Shown here one piece after another: positions 35,976 through 42,742 of a stretch of 64,000 nucleotides of DNA. Under the pieces are notes generated by a model. It worked only from the letters and a program-made list of their open reading frames with translations, was not told the DNA's origin and made no database searches. Position 1 is the stretch's first letter, and each line of letters starts with the position of its first letter. The DNA is from Pusillimonas sp. DMV24BSW_D (lineage in GTDB: Bacteria; Pseudomonadota; Gammaproteobacteria; Burkholderiales; Burkholderiaceae_B). The translations under genes were made by a program, and so were the position numbers. The stretch is from assembly GCF_011388195.1 (NCBI RefSeq), contig NZ_CP049990.1:1426001-1490000 (forward strand), read 5' to 3'.

Positions 35976-36884
35976 TTAGAGGCCCGGGAACGGAATTTGC
36001 CTAGCCCCTGTTCTATGTTCCAGAACTCGAATAACTTCGTATTCGGTTTTTGCCCCGCTGGTGGATTGCCATTGTCTAACGCGTACGTCGCACACCAGTA
36101 CATCGCCTTTCGCGAAACTAATTTGGTTCATATCTACCTTATGCTGAAAATCGGCGTCAGCGATAGACGCGCTGATTGTCGAGTTTCCGTCATGCAGACG
36201 CCACTTGTTGTCTTCCTTGAAAGCCAAAGAGACTATTGAGAAAACCATCTTCCTTGTTTCATCAACTAACAAGTCATCTTGCGCTTGCGGCGCGGAATAC
36301 CAGCTCACTTCATCGGAACTGATCGTTGCAGATGCCTTACTTTCTGTGCCAGCATAAAACTTATTCACGCCTTCTTTTGTAAGGGGCTCAAGCATACGTT
36401 CTGTCGCTTCCCTTACAGCCATGTCACGCAATAACCTCAAAACAGCAAGCTCAATTTCAAGTTGATCATTGTCAACATGTAGAATTGCGGTGTTTTCTTT
36501 AGCTTCTACGCGTTGAATTTGCCTGCCTTTTAACCATCCTAGGACCTGAAGCAAGCCCTTGCGTCCTGCGCTCGCCGAAATACCCAAAAGAGCCAATATA
36601 GAGCTCGCATTCGCAACAGCAGCAGCGCCGTCAGATGCGAAAATATCGCGCATTTTAGTTAGCAAATCGGTAATAAGCGAAAAATCAATCCCGAATGATC
36701 CGGTTTTGAAACTTCCTTTCACGTTCACCTGAGGCCTTACCTTTTCGCCACACAATGCTTGCGTAGAAGCGGAAAGCAAATCGCCAACAGCAAGAAGCGC
36801 AGGCGCAAGCTCTTGAACGTCCATTTGAGACGTTTCAAGTGCGGGGCCGTCGAAGGTAATACGGAAATCACTCATATCTGTCAT
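35976..36884 (-). CDS. Unrecognised 302-residue protein next to the repressor (probable moron)
   Basis: Starts at the ATG at 36884 (AGGA about ten bases upstream; a second ATG three codons later is possible). N-terminal MSDFRITFDGPALETSQMDVQELAPALLAVGDLL; about residues 100-130 form a glycine/alanine-rich hydrophobic stretch that could be membrane-interacting; the C-terminal half is predicted mixed beta. I do not recognise it. Its own terminator and place beside the repressor suggest lysogenic expression, often seen for superinfection or defence genes. Confidence 0.6.
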   Translation of the reverse strand: MTDMSDFRITFDGPALETSQMDVQELAPALLAVGDLLSASTQALCGEKVRPQVNVKGSFKTGSFGIDFSLITDLLTKMRDIFASDGAAAVANASSILALLGISASAGRKGLLQVLGWLKGRQIQRVEAKENTAILHVDNDQLEIELAVLRLLRDMAVREATERMLEPLTKEGVNKFYAGTESKASATISSDEVSWYSAPQAQDDLLVDETRKMVFSIVSLAFKEDNKWRLHDGNSTISASIADADFQHKVDMNQISFAKGDVLVCDVRVRQWQSTSGAKTEYEVIRVLEHRTGARQIPFPGL

Positions 36885-37017
36885 TCTAGCTTTTTCCTGT
36901 TGATTTATACAGATTAAGTCGCACCCCACATCAAACTAAACTTTCGTTACTTACAGGGCAATATCACCCCTTCCTGATCCCCACCAACCTACAGCCCGAA
37001 CCCGCACCAAAGGGGGG

Positions 37018-37389
37018 CTATGCTTTTTTGATGTCCAGGCCAAGCAAGTTGGCCGACTCAAGCAAAGAGTCTTCAACTTTCGACAATTCAGCTGGTTTCA
37101 GGCTGCGTATCTTTTGTTCATCAACGCGTTTAAAAGGCCAGTCTTTAGAGCCGTCTGCTGGCCAATCAAACCATCCGTCTGGGAGGTCGCATGCAACCTC
37201 CAATTTTTCGACAACTCCTTCACCCATGCTTAGGCCGCCGTTGTAAGACGGAGACAAAAATTGACCGATGCGGGCACGAGCATATCCATACTGAGCCCCA
37301 AATTTCGCCTGATTTCCTTCAGCTCGTTCTTGGATGAGCTGCTGCAATCGTGCGCGGCGGTTTGCGTGTTTTTTTAGCCTTCGGTCCAT
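37018..37389 (-). CDS. Phage repressor, helix-turn-helix, without peptidase domain
   Basis: 123 residues. The N-terminal half is an HTH (RARLQQLIQERAEGNQAKFGAQYGYARARIGQFLSPSYNGG); the rest is short and helical, with no S24 protease serine/lysine region. It is divergent from the Cro-like gene across three operator copies, the standard immunity layout. Lacking the autocleavage domain, it should not respond directly to RecA. Confidence 0.75.
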   Translation of the reverse strand: MDRRLKKHANRRARLQQLIQERAEGNQAKFGAQYGYARARIGQFLSPSYNGGLSMGEGVVEKLEVACDLPDGWFDWPADGSKDWPFKRVDEQKIRSLKPAELSKVEDSLLESANLLGLDIKKA

Positions 37390-37404
37390 TTTGAGATTAA
37401 AGCA

Positions 37405-37464
37405 AGAAAATTCTAAACCGTGGTCTAGATAATTCTTGACTTAATGTATAGAAATATCTAAACT
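37405..37464. promoter_or_regulatory. Divergent repressor/cro control region with three operators
   Basis: Copies of AGAAWWWTCTARAC at 37405-37418 (plus), 37423-37436 (minus) and 37450-37463 (plus). The rightward promoter is TTGACT (37436-37441) with TAAACT 17 bases on (37459-37464), so the third copy overlaps its -10. The first copy lies close to the repressor start, where it could serve autoregulation. Confidence 0.7.
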
Positions 37465-37471
37465 TTATTGC

Positions 37472-37678
37472 ATGAACGCGAATCAAATTATCGAAATCAT
37501 GGGCGGGCGGGCTGAGGTGATGCGCATAACACGTCTCAGTAAAGGCCGACTTTCGCAATGGGTGAAGCAAAACGAAATCCCCCGTGCGTGGATGATGTTT
37601 TTCCACGAGCGACACCCTGGAGTTATCCCTCATCCAGACACCCTCAAGCCAGAACTCAAAGAGGCTGAACATGCGTGA
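37472..37678 (+). CDS. Cro-like DNA-binding protein
   Basis: 68 residues: IIEIMGGRAEVMRITRLSKGRLSQWVKQNEIPRAWMMFFHERHP is the YdaS/Cro-type helix-turn-helix. First rightward gene opposite the repressor, expected to switch off repressor synthesis during lytic growth. Confidence 0.75.
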   Translation: MNANQIIEIMGGRAEVMRITRLSKGRLSQWVKQNEIPRAWMMFFHERHPGVIPHPDTLKPELKEAEHA

Positions 37679-37841
37679 AATCTACTCCCGACTTGTTTTG
37701 TGGTTGATTCGGCCTGCGCTTGAGCGGCATCAGTCGAAATCGAAACCGTCGCTAATCAATGCCCAGCAGATCATTGACGTCATGCTCAAAGACCTGCGTA
37801 AAAACGGGCCGATTAGTCGCGGCATGAAAGGGGGCCTGTAA
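37671..37841 (+). CDS. Small early phage protein (56 residues)
   Basis: An ATG-started frame overlapping the Cro-like gene by 8 bases and ending TAATG into the next frame, both signs of coupling. N-terminus MREIYSRLVLWLIRPALERH is hydrophobic/basic; the remainder (AQQIIDVMLKDLRKNG) is helical. No homologue recognised. Confidence 0.5.
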   Translation: MREIYSRLVLWLIRPALERHQSKSKPSLINAQQIIDVMLKDLRKNGPISRGMKGGL

Positions 37842-38107
37842 TGGACAAGCCCATCTTGCGCAATGTCGCCGTCGATGTGGGCGGCGACGTTATTCAAATG
37901 TCGTTCTGTGACGCTAGCCTTTTGCACGTTCGCGAAGTGTCTTCAAAAGATTGGTCAGCTCATTTTCAAGTAATGAAATCGCCTGTTTGGAGGCATCTGG
38001 CCCGACCATTGTTGCTCTTATTGCTGCGCCTGCTTCTTCTATCGCATCGGCGAGTTTCAGCAGCCGTGGATCGCCTCGATCAAAAGCTACTTGGGTCAAA
38101 GCCATGA
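37841..38107 (+). CDS. Early ORF, probably truncated by the reverse-strand gene block
   Basis: The first 35 or so residues (MDKPILRNVAVDVGGDVIQMSFCDAS) look like ordinary coding sequence and start by TAATG coupling. From about 37914 on, the frame runs antisense to another gene and turns into low-complexity leucine (PLLLLLLRLLLL). I suspect the true gene was cut short where the reverse-strand genes were inserted. Confidence 0.35.
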   Translation: MDKPILRNVAVDVGGDVIQMSFCDASLLHVREVSSKDWSAHFQVMKSPVWRHLARPLLLLLLRLLLLSHRRVSAAVDRLDQKLLGSKP

Positions 38108-38171
38108 CGGTTACGTACGCAAGATTCGATTGGGCCAAAGCTACATCAGCAGTCGTTTGCGGGTCTTTCAT
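37914..38171 (-). CDS. Small reverse-strand phage protein A
   Basis: 85 residues from an ATG with AAAAGGA just upstream. Helical (ALAQSNLAYVTVMALTQVAFDRGDPRLLKLADAIEEAGAAI). Unknown. It faces against the rightward early operon. A leader nearly repeated before gene C at 38860 precedes it, and the two proteins may be distant paralogues. The frame remains open upstream, and the repeat conserves its reading, so a longer N-terminus is possible. Confidence 0.5.
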   Translation of the reverse strand: MKDPQTTADVALAQSNLAYVTVMALTQVAFDRGDPRLLKLADAIEEAGAAIRATMVGPDASKQAISLLENELTNLLKTLRERAKG

Positions 38172-38239
38172 GGTCAATCCTTTTCGTAAAAGTTTGGTTA
38201 CTGGAATCTCCGAGCTTAATCGATTGGGATTGACCGCCT
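38169..38239 (-). repeat. Leader repeat copy 1
   Basis: 71 bases matching 38858-38928 at 61 positions without gaps. Both copies end at the ATG of a small reverse-strand gene and contain its ribosome site. In the frame of the gene, both copies read NPNRLSxEIPVTKxxRKGLTM, with about half of the differences synonymous. Confidence 0.75.
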
Positions 38240-38424
38240 CAATGCAAGGTTGTCGCGCCGTAAGGTCCCGCTCCGTAGGCTTCATTGAAAAGCAACCGAT
38301 CAAAAACGCCGTCTATGTGGTCGTCGGTTGGTTCTCCAAAGGCGCTGCGGGCAAGGTAGGTCGCATATTCATAAAGCTCCTGCATGTCTTCGTGAGAGAG
38401 GGTTACTCCGTTTCCGATATCCAA
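38239..38424 (-). CDS. Small reverse-strand phage protein B
   Basis: 61 residues from a TTG with a strong AAAGGAG site seven bases away. Acidic N-terminus MDIGNGVTLSHEDMQELYEYATYLARSAFGEPTDDHIDG; not recognised. Lies between genes A and C on the same strand. Confidence 0.5.
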   Translation of the reverse strand: MDIGNGVTLSHEDMQELYEYATYLARSAFGEPTDDHIDGVFDRLLFNEAYGAGPYGATTLH

Positions 38425-38545
38425 AAATCTTCTCCTTTAGTTATTCGAAGTGTTATTTCCATTGCGTTCATCTTCGCTTATAGAGCATGGTCGCGCCACG
38501 TCAAAAAGGGCTGATATATGACAACACCCAATAATCAATGCGAAA

Positions 38546-38860
38546 TTAGCGCTCATTCTTGGGGTCGAGGCGTTCCTTCATCCAATGAAGAGCGGCGTCG
38601 GGGCTTTGAAGCGCTTCTTTATCCGCGAGTGCCTTACGAACAAGTTCAATATTTGCGTCAGCCTGCCACTCAAAACTCGAAATCGTCTGCTCGGAACAGT
38701 TCTGAGCGACAAAGAAGTCCTTTCCGAACGCCACATCACGATGTAGCTCTGACTCTAGGGCTCGTAGCCCTTCTAGTGGCAATACCCTTATTAGGGAAGC
38801 AAGTAGGGAGTTTTGAGCGATGAACTTCCCCAGCAGAGAATCAATATTGTGCTCGTCCAT
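38546..38860 (-). CDS. Small reverse-strand phage protein C
   Basis: 104 residues from the ATG at 38860 (AAAAGGA upstream). Helical: SLLGKFIAQNSLLASLIRVLPLEGLRALESELHRDVAFGKDFFVAQN. Unknown. Preceded by the second copy of the 71-base leader. The plus-strand frame over the same bases is rich in arginine and serine and looks like a shadow. Confidence 0.5.
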   Translation of the reverse strand: MDEHNIDSLLGKFIAQNSLLASLIRVLPLEGLRALESELHRDVAFGKDFFVAQNCSEQTISSFEWQADANIELVRKALADKEALQSPDAALHWMKERLDPKNER

Positions 38861-38928
38861 GGTCAGTCCTTTTCGGAAAGGTTTGGTTACAGGAATCTCT
38901 AAGCTTAACCGATTAGGATTGGCCGCCC
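38858..38928 (-). repeat. Leader repeat copy 2
   Basis: Partner of the copy at 38169-38239; ends at the ATG of gene C. Conserved blocks include AGAGATTCC/GGAGATTCC, GTAACCAAAC and CGAAAAGGA. Confidence 0.75.
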
Positions 38929-39010
38929 ATAATCCGTGGAAGCCCGAAAAGTCCGATGAGCGTATTCCCATTGGACCTCCCGACACCATTTCCAAGTTCA
39001 AAGGTGATCT

Positions 39011-39220
39011 ATGACAGTGTTCATTGAAGTGGGGACGCGCGTGCGGTTGCCTAGCGGCCTGCAGGGGTCTTTTGTGCGTTGGAGTGCTCGGGTTGTGGAT
39101 AAATATGCGCCACGCACCGAACGAGAATACGAGCGCGTAGCCGTTTTAAAGGTGAACGGTGAGGTGCTGGAGTTCAGTGAGCGTTTCATACAGCGCGTGT
39201 TGATTGGGGAGGCGCAATGA
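39011..39220 (+). CDS. Phage hypothetical protein, beta-rich
   Basis: 69 residues with alternating strands (IEVGTRVRLPSGLQGSFVRWSARVVDKYAP), like a small SH3-type barrel. No family named. Its stop overlaps the start of the CII-like gene. Confidence 0.5.
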   Translation: MTVFIEVGTRVRLPSGLQGSFVRWSARVVDKYAPRTEREYERVAVLKVNGEVLEFSERFIQRVLIGEAQ

Positions 39221-39663
39221 GCTATTCATTTGAGGTAGCCGCTTTGTCCACGGTTTCCGACTATGACGGCGGCGCGAAGGCATTGGGCGCAGTGGTGGAC
39301 ATCAATGGCTCTGTTCTGTCGCACAAGGTGTGCCTAACCGACAAAGCCAACCATTTAACGGTGCCGCAGGCGCGAAAGATCATGCAGGCAACAGGTGACT
39401 ACCGCATGCTGCATGGGCTGGCCACCGACCTGGACCATATTTGCATTCAAGTCTCCAGCGTGGGCAATGGCAATCGCATGTTTCGCTCGATCTCGGATGC
39501 GGCGCGGGAATTCGGTGATTTTCTTGGAGCGGTGACGGCTTCTGTTGAGGATGGCAACGTCACCCCAAATGAGTTGCGTCGCATCGACCGTGAACTGGCC
39601 GAAATGATTGTGGCGGCGAATCAGCTTCGGTCTTTGTGTGCAGCTACCAAAAGCAAGAGGTAA
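39217..39663 (+). CDS. Phage regulatory CII-like protein (CP76 family)
   Basis: 148 residues. SVLSHKVCLTDKANHLTVPQARKIMQATGDYRMLHGLATDLDHICIQV carries the pattern of Phage_CP76, the P2/YmfL-type CII proteins that regulate early transcription. The C-terminal part is helical. Position just after the immunity region fits. Confidence 0.65.
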   Translation: MSYSFEVAALSTVSDYDGGAKALGAVVDINGSVLSHKVCLTDKANHLTVPQARKIMQATGDYRMLHGLATDLDHICIQVSSVGNGNRMFRSISDAAREFGDFLGAVTASVEDGNVTPNELRRIDRELAEMIVAANQLRSLCAATKSKR

Positions 39664-39667
39664 GCCT

Positions 39668-39928
39668 ATGTCACGTCCTCCTGATCCCAAAACTACCGAA
39701 GCCTTGGCGGCGTTGCTTGAGCAGCCGATGACCGCACGTGAGCTTTGCTTGCGACTTGGCTTGCCCGAGCGCACGGTGAAAAACATTTGTCATCGTCTGG
39801 TGACGCGTGGCCAAGTGCAGGTTGTGCGCCGGCAGAGGATTCCGCAAGCCCGTCGACCGGTTGCTTGTTACGGCAAAAGTGTCTCATCGACCATTTTCGA
39901 CTATGGGGTCTCGGCGCTATGGCGATAA
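39668..39928 (+). CDS. Winged-helix DNA-binding protein
   Basis: 86 residues from the ATG at 39668, with GAGGTAA overlapping the previous stop. EALAALLEQPMTARELCLRLGLPERTVKNICHRLVTRGQVQVV is a MarR/ArsR-like winged helix. Probably an early regulator or replication accessory; target unknown. Confidence 0.6.
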   Translation: MSRPPDPKTTEALAALLEQPMTARELCLRLGLPERTVKNICHRLVTRGQVQVVRRQRIPQARRPVACYGKSVSSTIFDYGVSALWR

Positions 39929-40070
39929 ACGCAATTGAAACCTATGTGCTGGGGCTAAGCCACGAGCCGCCTTAAGCTCCCGTCAATTAAATCCCTTATC
40001 CAATTTATGTTTGTGCCTGCTTTTCAGCGGGTACAGGGTTTTTGTTTTCTCAAGAAACGTAGAGGTGTGT

Positions 40071-40547
40071 ATGACGCATCCTGTCCAGTCGGCGCCAACA
40101 GCGCAGCGCAGCCAGGTGAACCGCCTGGTTGATCAATGTATTCCCACGTTCGAGGATTTCTGGTCTGCGTGGCCACGTCGAGAGGCCAAGAAAGCAGCAT
40201 TGAGGGCTTGGGGCAAGTTGTCCACAACCAAACAGATCGCGGCTTTTCAGGCGCTGCCAGATCATATTGCCCAGTGGCGCAAGGAAGGGCGGGCACGCTG
40301 CCATATTCCACACCCGGCCACCTGGTTGAATGGTGAGCGCTGGGAAGACGAATTGGGTGGTGACGTGTTCCCGCCACTGCCAAAGCCCAAACGCCAAAGT
40401 GGCCCGCCCTGGTGGACATCGCACGTGTTGATGGAACGTAAAGGTCGGGAAGTAGGTGCAGGACCGGCCAGGCCGGGTGAGACAACCGAACAGTACAAAG
40501 CGCGTATTCAAGCCGTGCTTGACGAAAACCAGCATTACGAAGCGTAG
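40071..40547 (+). CDS. Phage replication-associated-type protein
   Basis: 158 residues from the ATG at 40071. The block FEDFWSAWPRREAKKAALRAWGKL ... HIPHPATWLNGERWEDEL is the C-terminal module seen in many phage replication (O-like) proteins. No N-terminal origin-binding domain is present and no helicase or loader gene follows, so the role is inferred. Confidence 0.5.
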   Translation: MTHPVQSAPTAQRSQVNRLVDQCIPTFEDFWSAWPRREAKKAALRAWGKLSTTKQIAAFQALPDHIAQWRKEGRARCHIPHPATWLNGERWEDELGGDVFPPLPKPKRQSGPPWWTSHVLMERKGREVGAGPARPGETTEQYKARIQAVLDENQHYEA

Positions 40548-40908
40548 AGACGCGGGCGTGGGTCCCGCGCCTTTAAACGCAACAGGGCCTGTATGGGCCG
40601 GCAGGACAAGAAACACCGCGCCACCGCGAGCGCGTAAGAAACCGGTACCGGTACGTTGCTTGGCAACTAGGGTGCAACTCCCGAACAATCCGGCGGGCTG
40701 GCCGTATCCACAGGCCCGGGGGCAGGCGTAATAAGCCTGAGGTGTGGATCCGCGAAAGCGGGTGGAAGCCGTCCTCTCTACCTCCTTTTTTTGTGCGTGG
40801 GGGGTAGGGGGGGCCTTTTGTGGAAGTGACAGGGGATAACAGTGTCTTTTAGGAAAGAGAATCGATGCAGGAACTCATTTTCGTCCAAAATTGCCTGGAG
40901 GCCATTCA
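40548..40908. other. 361-base gap rich in hairpins, no convincing gene
   Basis: Contains CGCGGG/CCCGCG at 40551-40569, the palindrome CCGGTACCGG at 40642-40651, GTTGC/GCAAC at 40655-40667, and a GAAA-tetraloop stem near 40749-40760, then a pyrimidine tract before the Q-like gene. An ORF over the first part (40456-40731) looks like a shadow. It could hold a structured RNA or an origin; nothing proves either. Confidence 0.4.
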
Positions 40909-41316
40909 ATGACTCATAAACGTTTGCCTGACATTCAGGCACGGTTCGATGCATGGGGTTTGTGGGTAACTCGTGGCGGCGGTGCCGCCGGTGGCGCAAT
41001 GCATCCATTGGCTAGGTTGATGGAGTGGAAAAGCGGCAAGCGTGTGAGCGTAAGTGGCGACGGTGGGTTCACGTCATTCGTGCCGGTTGATGATATTGAG
41101 TGTGGCTTAACCGACGAGGCCATAGGGTCACTGCCGCCTGACCTGCGCGATGCGGTGAGGGCATGGCACACATGTAAAGGCGGGACGTTGGATACGGTTT
41201 CACGCGACCTGGGTGTTGTTCGTGGAACTTTGCATCGGCGGCTTTGCCAAGCTGACTATCGTGTTGCTGAGTGGCTAATGGAGCGCAGCAAGCGACCCAA
41301 AACGTGCGCCCTGTAA
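40909..41316 (+). CDS. Antitermination protein Q-like
   Basis: 135 residues from the ATG at 40909. The opening DIQARFDAWGLWVTRGGGAAG and the C-terminal helix-turn-helix-like part (GGTLDTVSRDLGVVRGTLHRRLCQADYRVAEWL) resemble the phage antitermination Q family. Location just before the late operon, followed by two terminators, supports control of late transcription. Confidence 0.65.
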   Translation: MTHKRLPDIQARFDAWGLWVTRGGGAAGGAMHPLARLMEWKSGKRVSVSGDGGFTSFVPVDDIECGLTDEAIGSLPPDLRDAVRAWHTCKGGTLDTVSRDLGVVRGTLHRRLCQADYRVAEWLMERSKRPKTCAL

Positions 41317-41400
41317 CATTTTGAATTATGAGACATATACTGGATCGTGGATAATCCTGTACATTCCTGCGGAGCTTGCGACGCAATGCTCTGAACAACA

Positions 41401-41434
41401 AAGCCCGAGCCTTCAAACAGCCGGGCTTTTTGTT
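41401..41434 (+). terminator. Terminator before the late operon (first)
   Basis: AAGCCCG (41401-41407) pairs with CGGGCTT (41422-41428), followed by TTTTTGTTTT. It follows the Q-like gene and would block late transcription unless antiterminated. Confidence 0.65.
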
Positions 41435-41472
41435 TTCTGGTTGTCTCCTGAGGCTTTTTCGAAAGCCCTTGT

Positions 41473-41510
41473 CCCGGCAGCATGCTGATGCTTGCCGGGT
41501 TTTCTTTTTT
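41473..41510 (+). terminator. Terminator before the late operon (second)
   Basis: CCCGGCA (41473-41479) with TGCCGGG (41493-41499), an inner GCAT/ATGC stem, then a T-rich tail. Immediately followed by a GGAGGT ribosome site. Confidence 0.65.
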
Positions 41511-41520
41511 GGAGGTCGAG

Positions 41521-41610
41521 ATGTTTGGTTCTGATGATCCCGATAAGTGCATATTCTCACCCAGGCGTCATAAGGGGCTGGGGCCTGGCATATCGATTTC
41601 CCATTCTTGA
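41521..41610 (+). CDS. Very small late ORF (29 residues)
   Basis: MFGSDDPDKCIFSPRRHKGL... with a textbook GGAGGT five bases upstream and a stop that touches the next ATG (TGAATG). Its size makes it doubtful on its own, but the ribosome site and coupling are persuasive. Function unknown. Confidence 0.4.
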   Translation: MFGSDDPDKCIFSPRRHKGLGPGISISHS

Positions 41611-41766
41611 ATGGCAACAATCAAAACTCGAATCAGCTTGGCATGGTGGATACGTTGGTACTTGATGGGCGTTGTGCTCATGGCAAGGCTGACGAACTCT
41701 GAGCCAGACCCTGAAAAGGTTGGCTATTGGGTAGCGAGGTCGGTTCGAACCAAAGTAATCAAATGA
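41611..41766 (+). CDS. Small phage membrane protein (51 residues)
   Basis: One hydrophobic segment (ISLAWWIRWYLMGVVLMARL) and a basic tail (ARSVRTKVIK). Similar tiny proteins with this TRISLAWW-type opening occur just before HNH genes in temperate phages. Its stop overlaps the HNH start (ATGA). Confidence 0.6.
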   Translation: MATIKTRISLAWWIRWYLMGVVLMARLTNSEPDPEKVGYWVARSVRTKVIK

Positions 41767-42113
41767 GCGAACCTACTTCAGCGCAGCGTGGTTACGGCTA
41801 CAAGTGGCAGAAAGCACGTGAGTCGTTCTTAAAGAAACACCCGCTTTGTGTGTTTCATGGTCAGCAGGGTAGAACGGAGTTGGCAACCGTGGTCGACCAC
41901 AAGGTCCCACCCCGAATGAAAGAAGCCATTGAAAGCAATGATCCAGAGCAGCTGAAAGAGGCAAGGCGCTTGTTTTGGGACCGCAACAACTGGCAGTCAT
42001 TGTGCAAGACCTGTCACGACAGCATCAAACAGCGAATGGAGAAGTCGGGCGCTGTCGTAGGCTGCACATTGGATGGCCTCCCCTTGGATTCCGGACACCA
42101 CTGGAACCGGTAG
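41763..42113 (+). CDS. Phage HNH endonuclease next to the terminase
   Basis: 116 residues. SAQRGYGYKWQKARESFLKKHPLCVFHGQ, VVDHKVPPR (the HNH histidine) and NWQSLCKTCHDSIKQ with a CxxC pair. HNH proteins in this position stimulate cos cleavage by the terminase in HK97-type phages. Confidence 0.88.
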   Translation: MSEPTSAQRGYGYKWQKARESFLKKHPLCVFHGQQGRTELATVVDHKVPPRMKEAIESNDPEQLKEARRLFWDRNNWQSLCKTCHDSIKQRMEKSGAVVGCTLDGLPLDSGHHWNR

Positions 42114-42220
42114 GGGGGGTGAAAAAGTCCAACGGGCCTGCGCTCTAGACCGCTCCCCCCAATCTCTTTGCAACGGCGGGAAAAATGGGAGGGGGGTATA
42201 CCGAAATACATAGGTGATTT
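42114..42220. other. Candidate cos region
   Basis: The G-rich GGGGGGGTGAAAAAGTC block at 42112-42128 and CCGCTCCCCCC at 42151-42161 lie between the HNH and terminase small-subunit genes, the normal place of cos in HK97-like phages. The cut itself cannot be read. Confidence 0.4.
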
Positions 42221-42742
42221 ATGGCTGGTAACAATAATTCTGGCAGAAAGGCTTTGCCGGCCACTGTGCATTTGTTGCATGGAAATCCGAGCAAAAAAAG
42301 TGCGGCTGAATTGAAGGCGGCGCAACCGGGTAAACCAGATTCCGAATTGGCAGTGAAGATCCCGCCGTGTCCTGCGTTTTTAACGACTGACGCTAAGGCT
42401 GAGTGGAAGCGCATTGCCAAAGACCTGAAAGTGCTGGGCATGGTCAATGAGCTGGACCGAGGTGAGTTAGCGGTTTACTGCCAGGCATGGGCCGATTGGA
42501 AGAAGGCGCGGGAAATGATCGAGGGCCTGGGTGAGCTGGGCATGATCGACGAAACGCCGAACGGCTTCAAGCAAATCAGCGTTTGGATGCAGATCGCCAA
42601 TCGTGCCGAGGAACGCATGAACAAGGCCGGCTCAAACTTTGGCTTCAACCCGGCAGCGCGAGCCAAATTAGGTCATACACAAACGCCTCAAGGTGAGCTT
42701 TTCCCGAATGAGCAAGCAAATACCGCAGCCAAGTATTTTTGA
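42221..42742 (+). CDS. terS: Terminase small subunit, P27 family
   Basis: 173 residues. The N-terminal GNNNSGRKALPATVHLLHGNPSKK is the signature of the P27 family; it goes on with the helix-rich DNA-recognition part (AEWKRIAKDLKVLGMVNELDRGELAVYCQAWADWKKA). Overlaps the large subunit gene by about 35 bases. Confidence 0.9.
   Translation: MAGNNNSGRKALPATVHLLHGNPSKKSAAELKAAQPGKPDSELAVKIPPCPAFLTTDAKAEWKRIAKDLKVLGMVNELDRGELAVYCQAWADWKKAREMIEGLGELGMIDETPNGFKQISVWMQIANRAEERMNKAGSNFGFNPAARAKLGHTQTPQGELFPNEQANTAAKYF

Noticed and set aside
38518-38823. Plus-strand ORF over small gene C
   Set aside because: The minus-strand frame has the better ribosome site and a more natural amino-acid make-up.
39919-39975. 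18-codon ORF after the winged-helix gene
   Set aside because: Short, overlapping the previous stop by chance-like sequence and with no ribosome site of note.
40050-40688. 212-codon reverse-strand ORF
   Set aside because: Antisense to the replication-like gene; composition (Cys, Trp, Phe, Pro) looks like a shadow frame.
40456-40731. 91-codon plus-strand ORF after the replication-like gene
   Set aside because: Overlaps the end of the upstream gene in another frame, is rich in Pro/Arg/Ala as expected of random GC-rich frames, and has no ribosome site.
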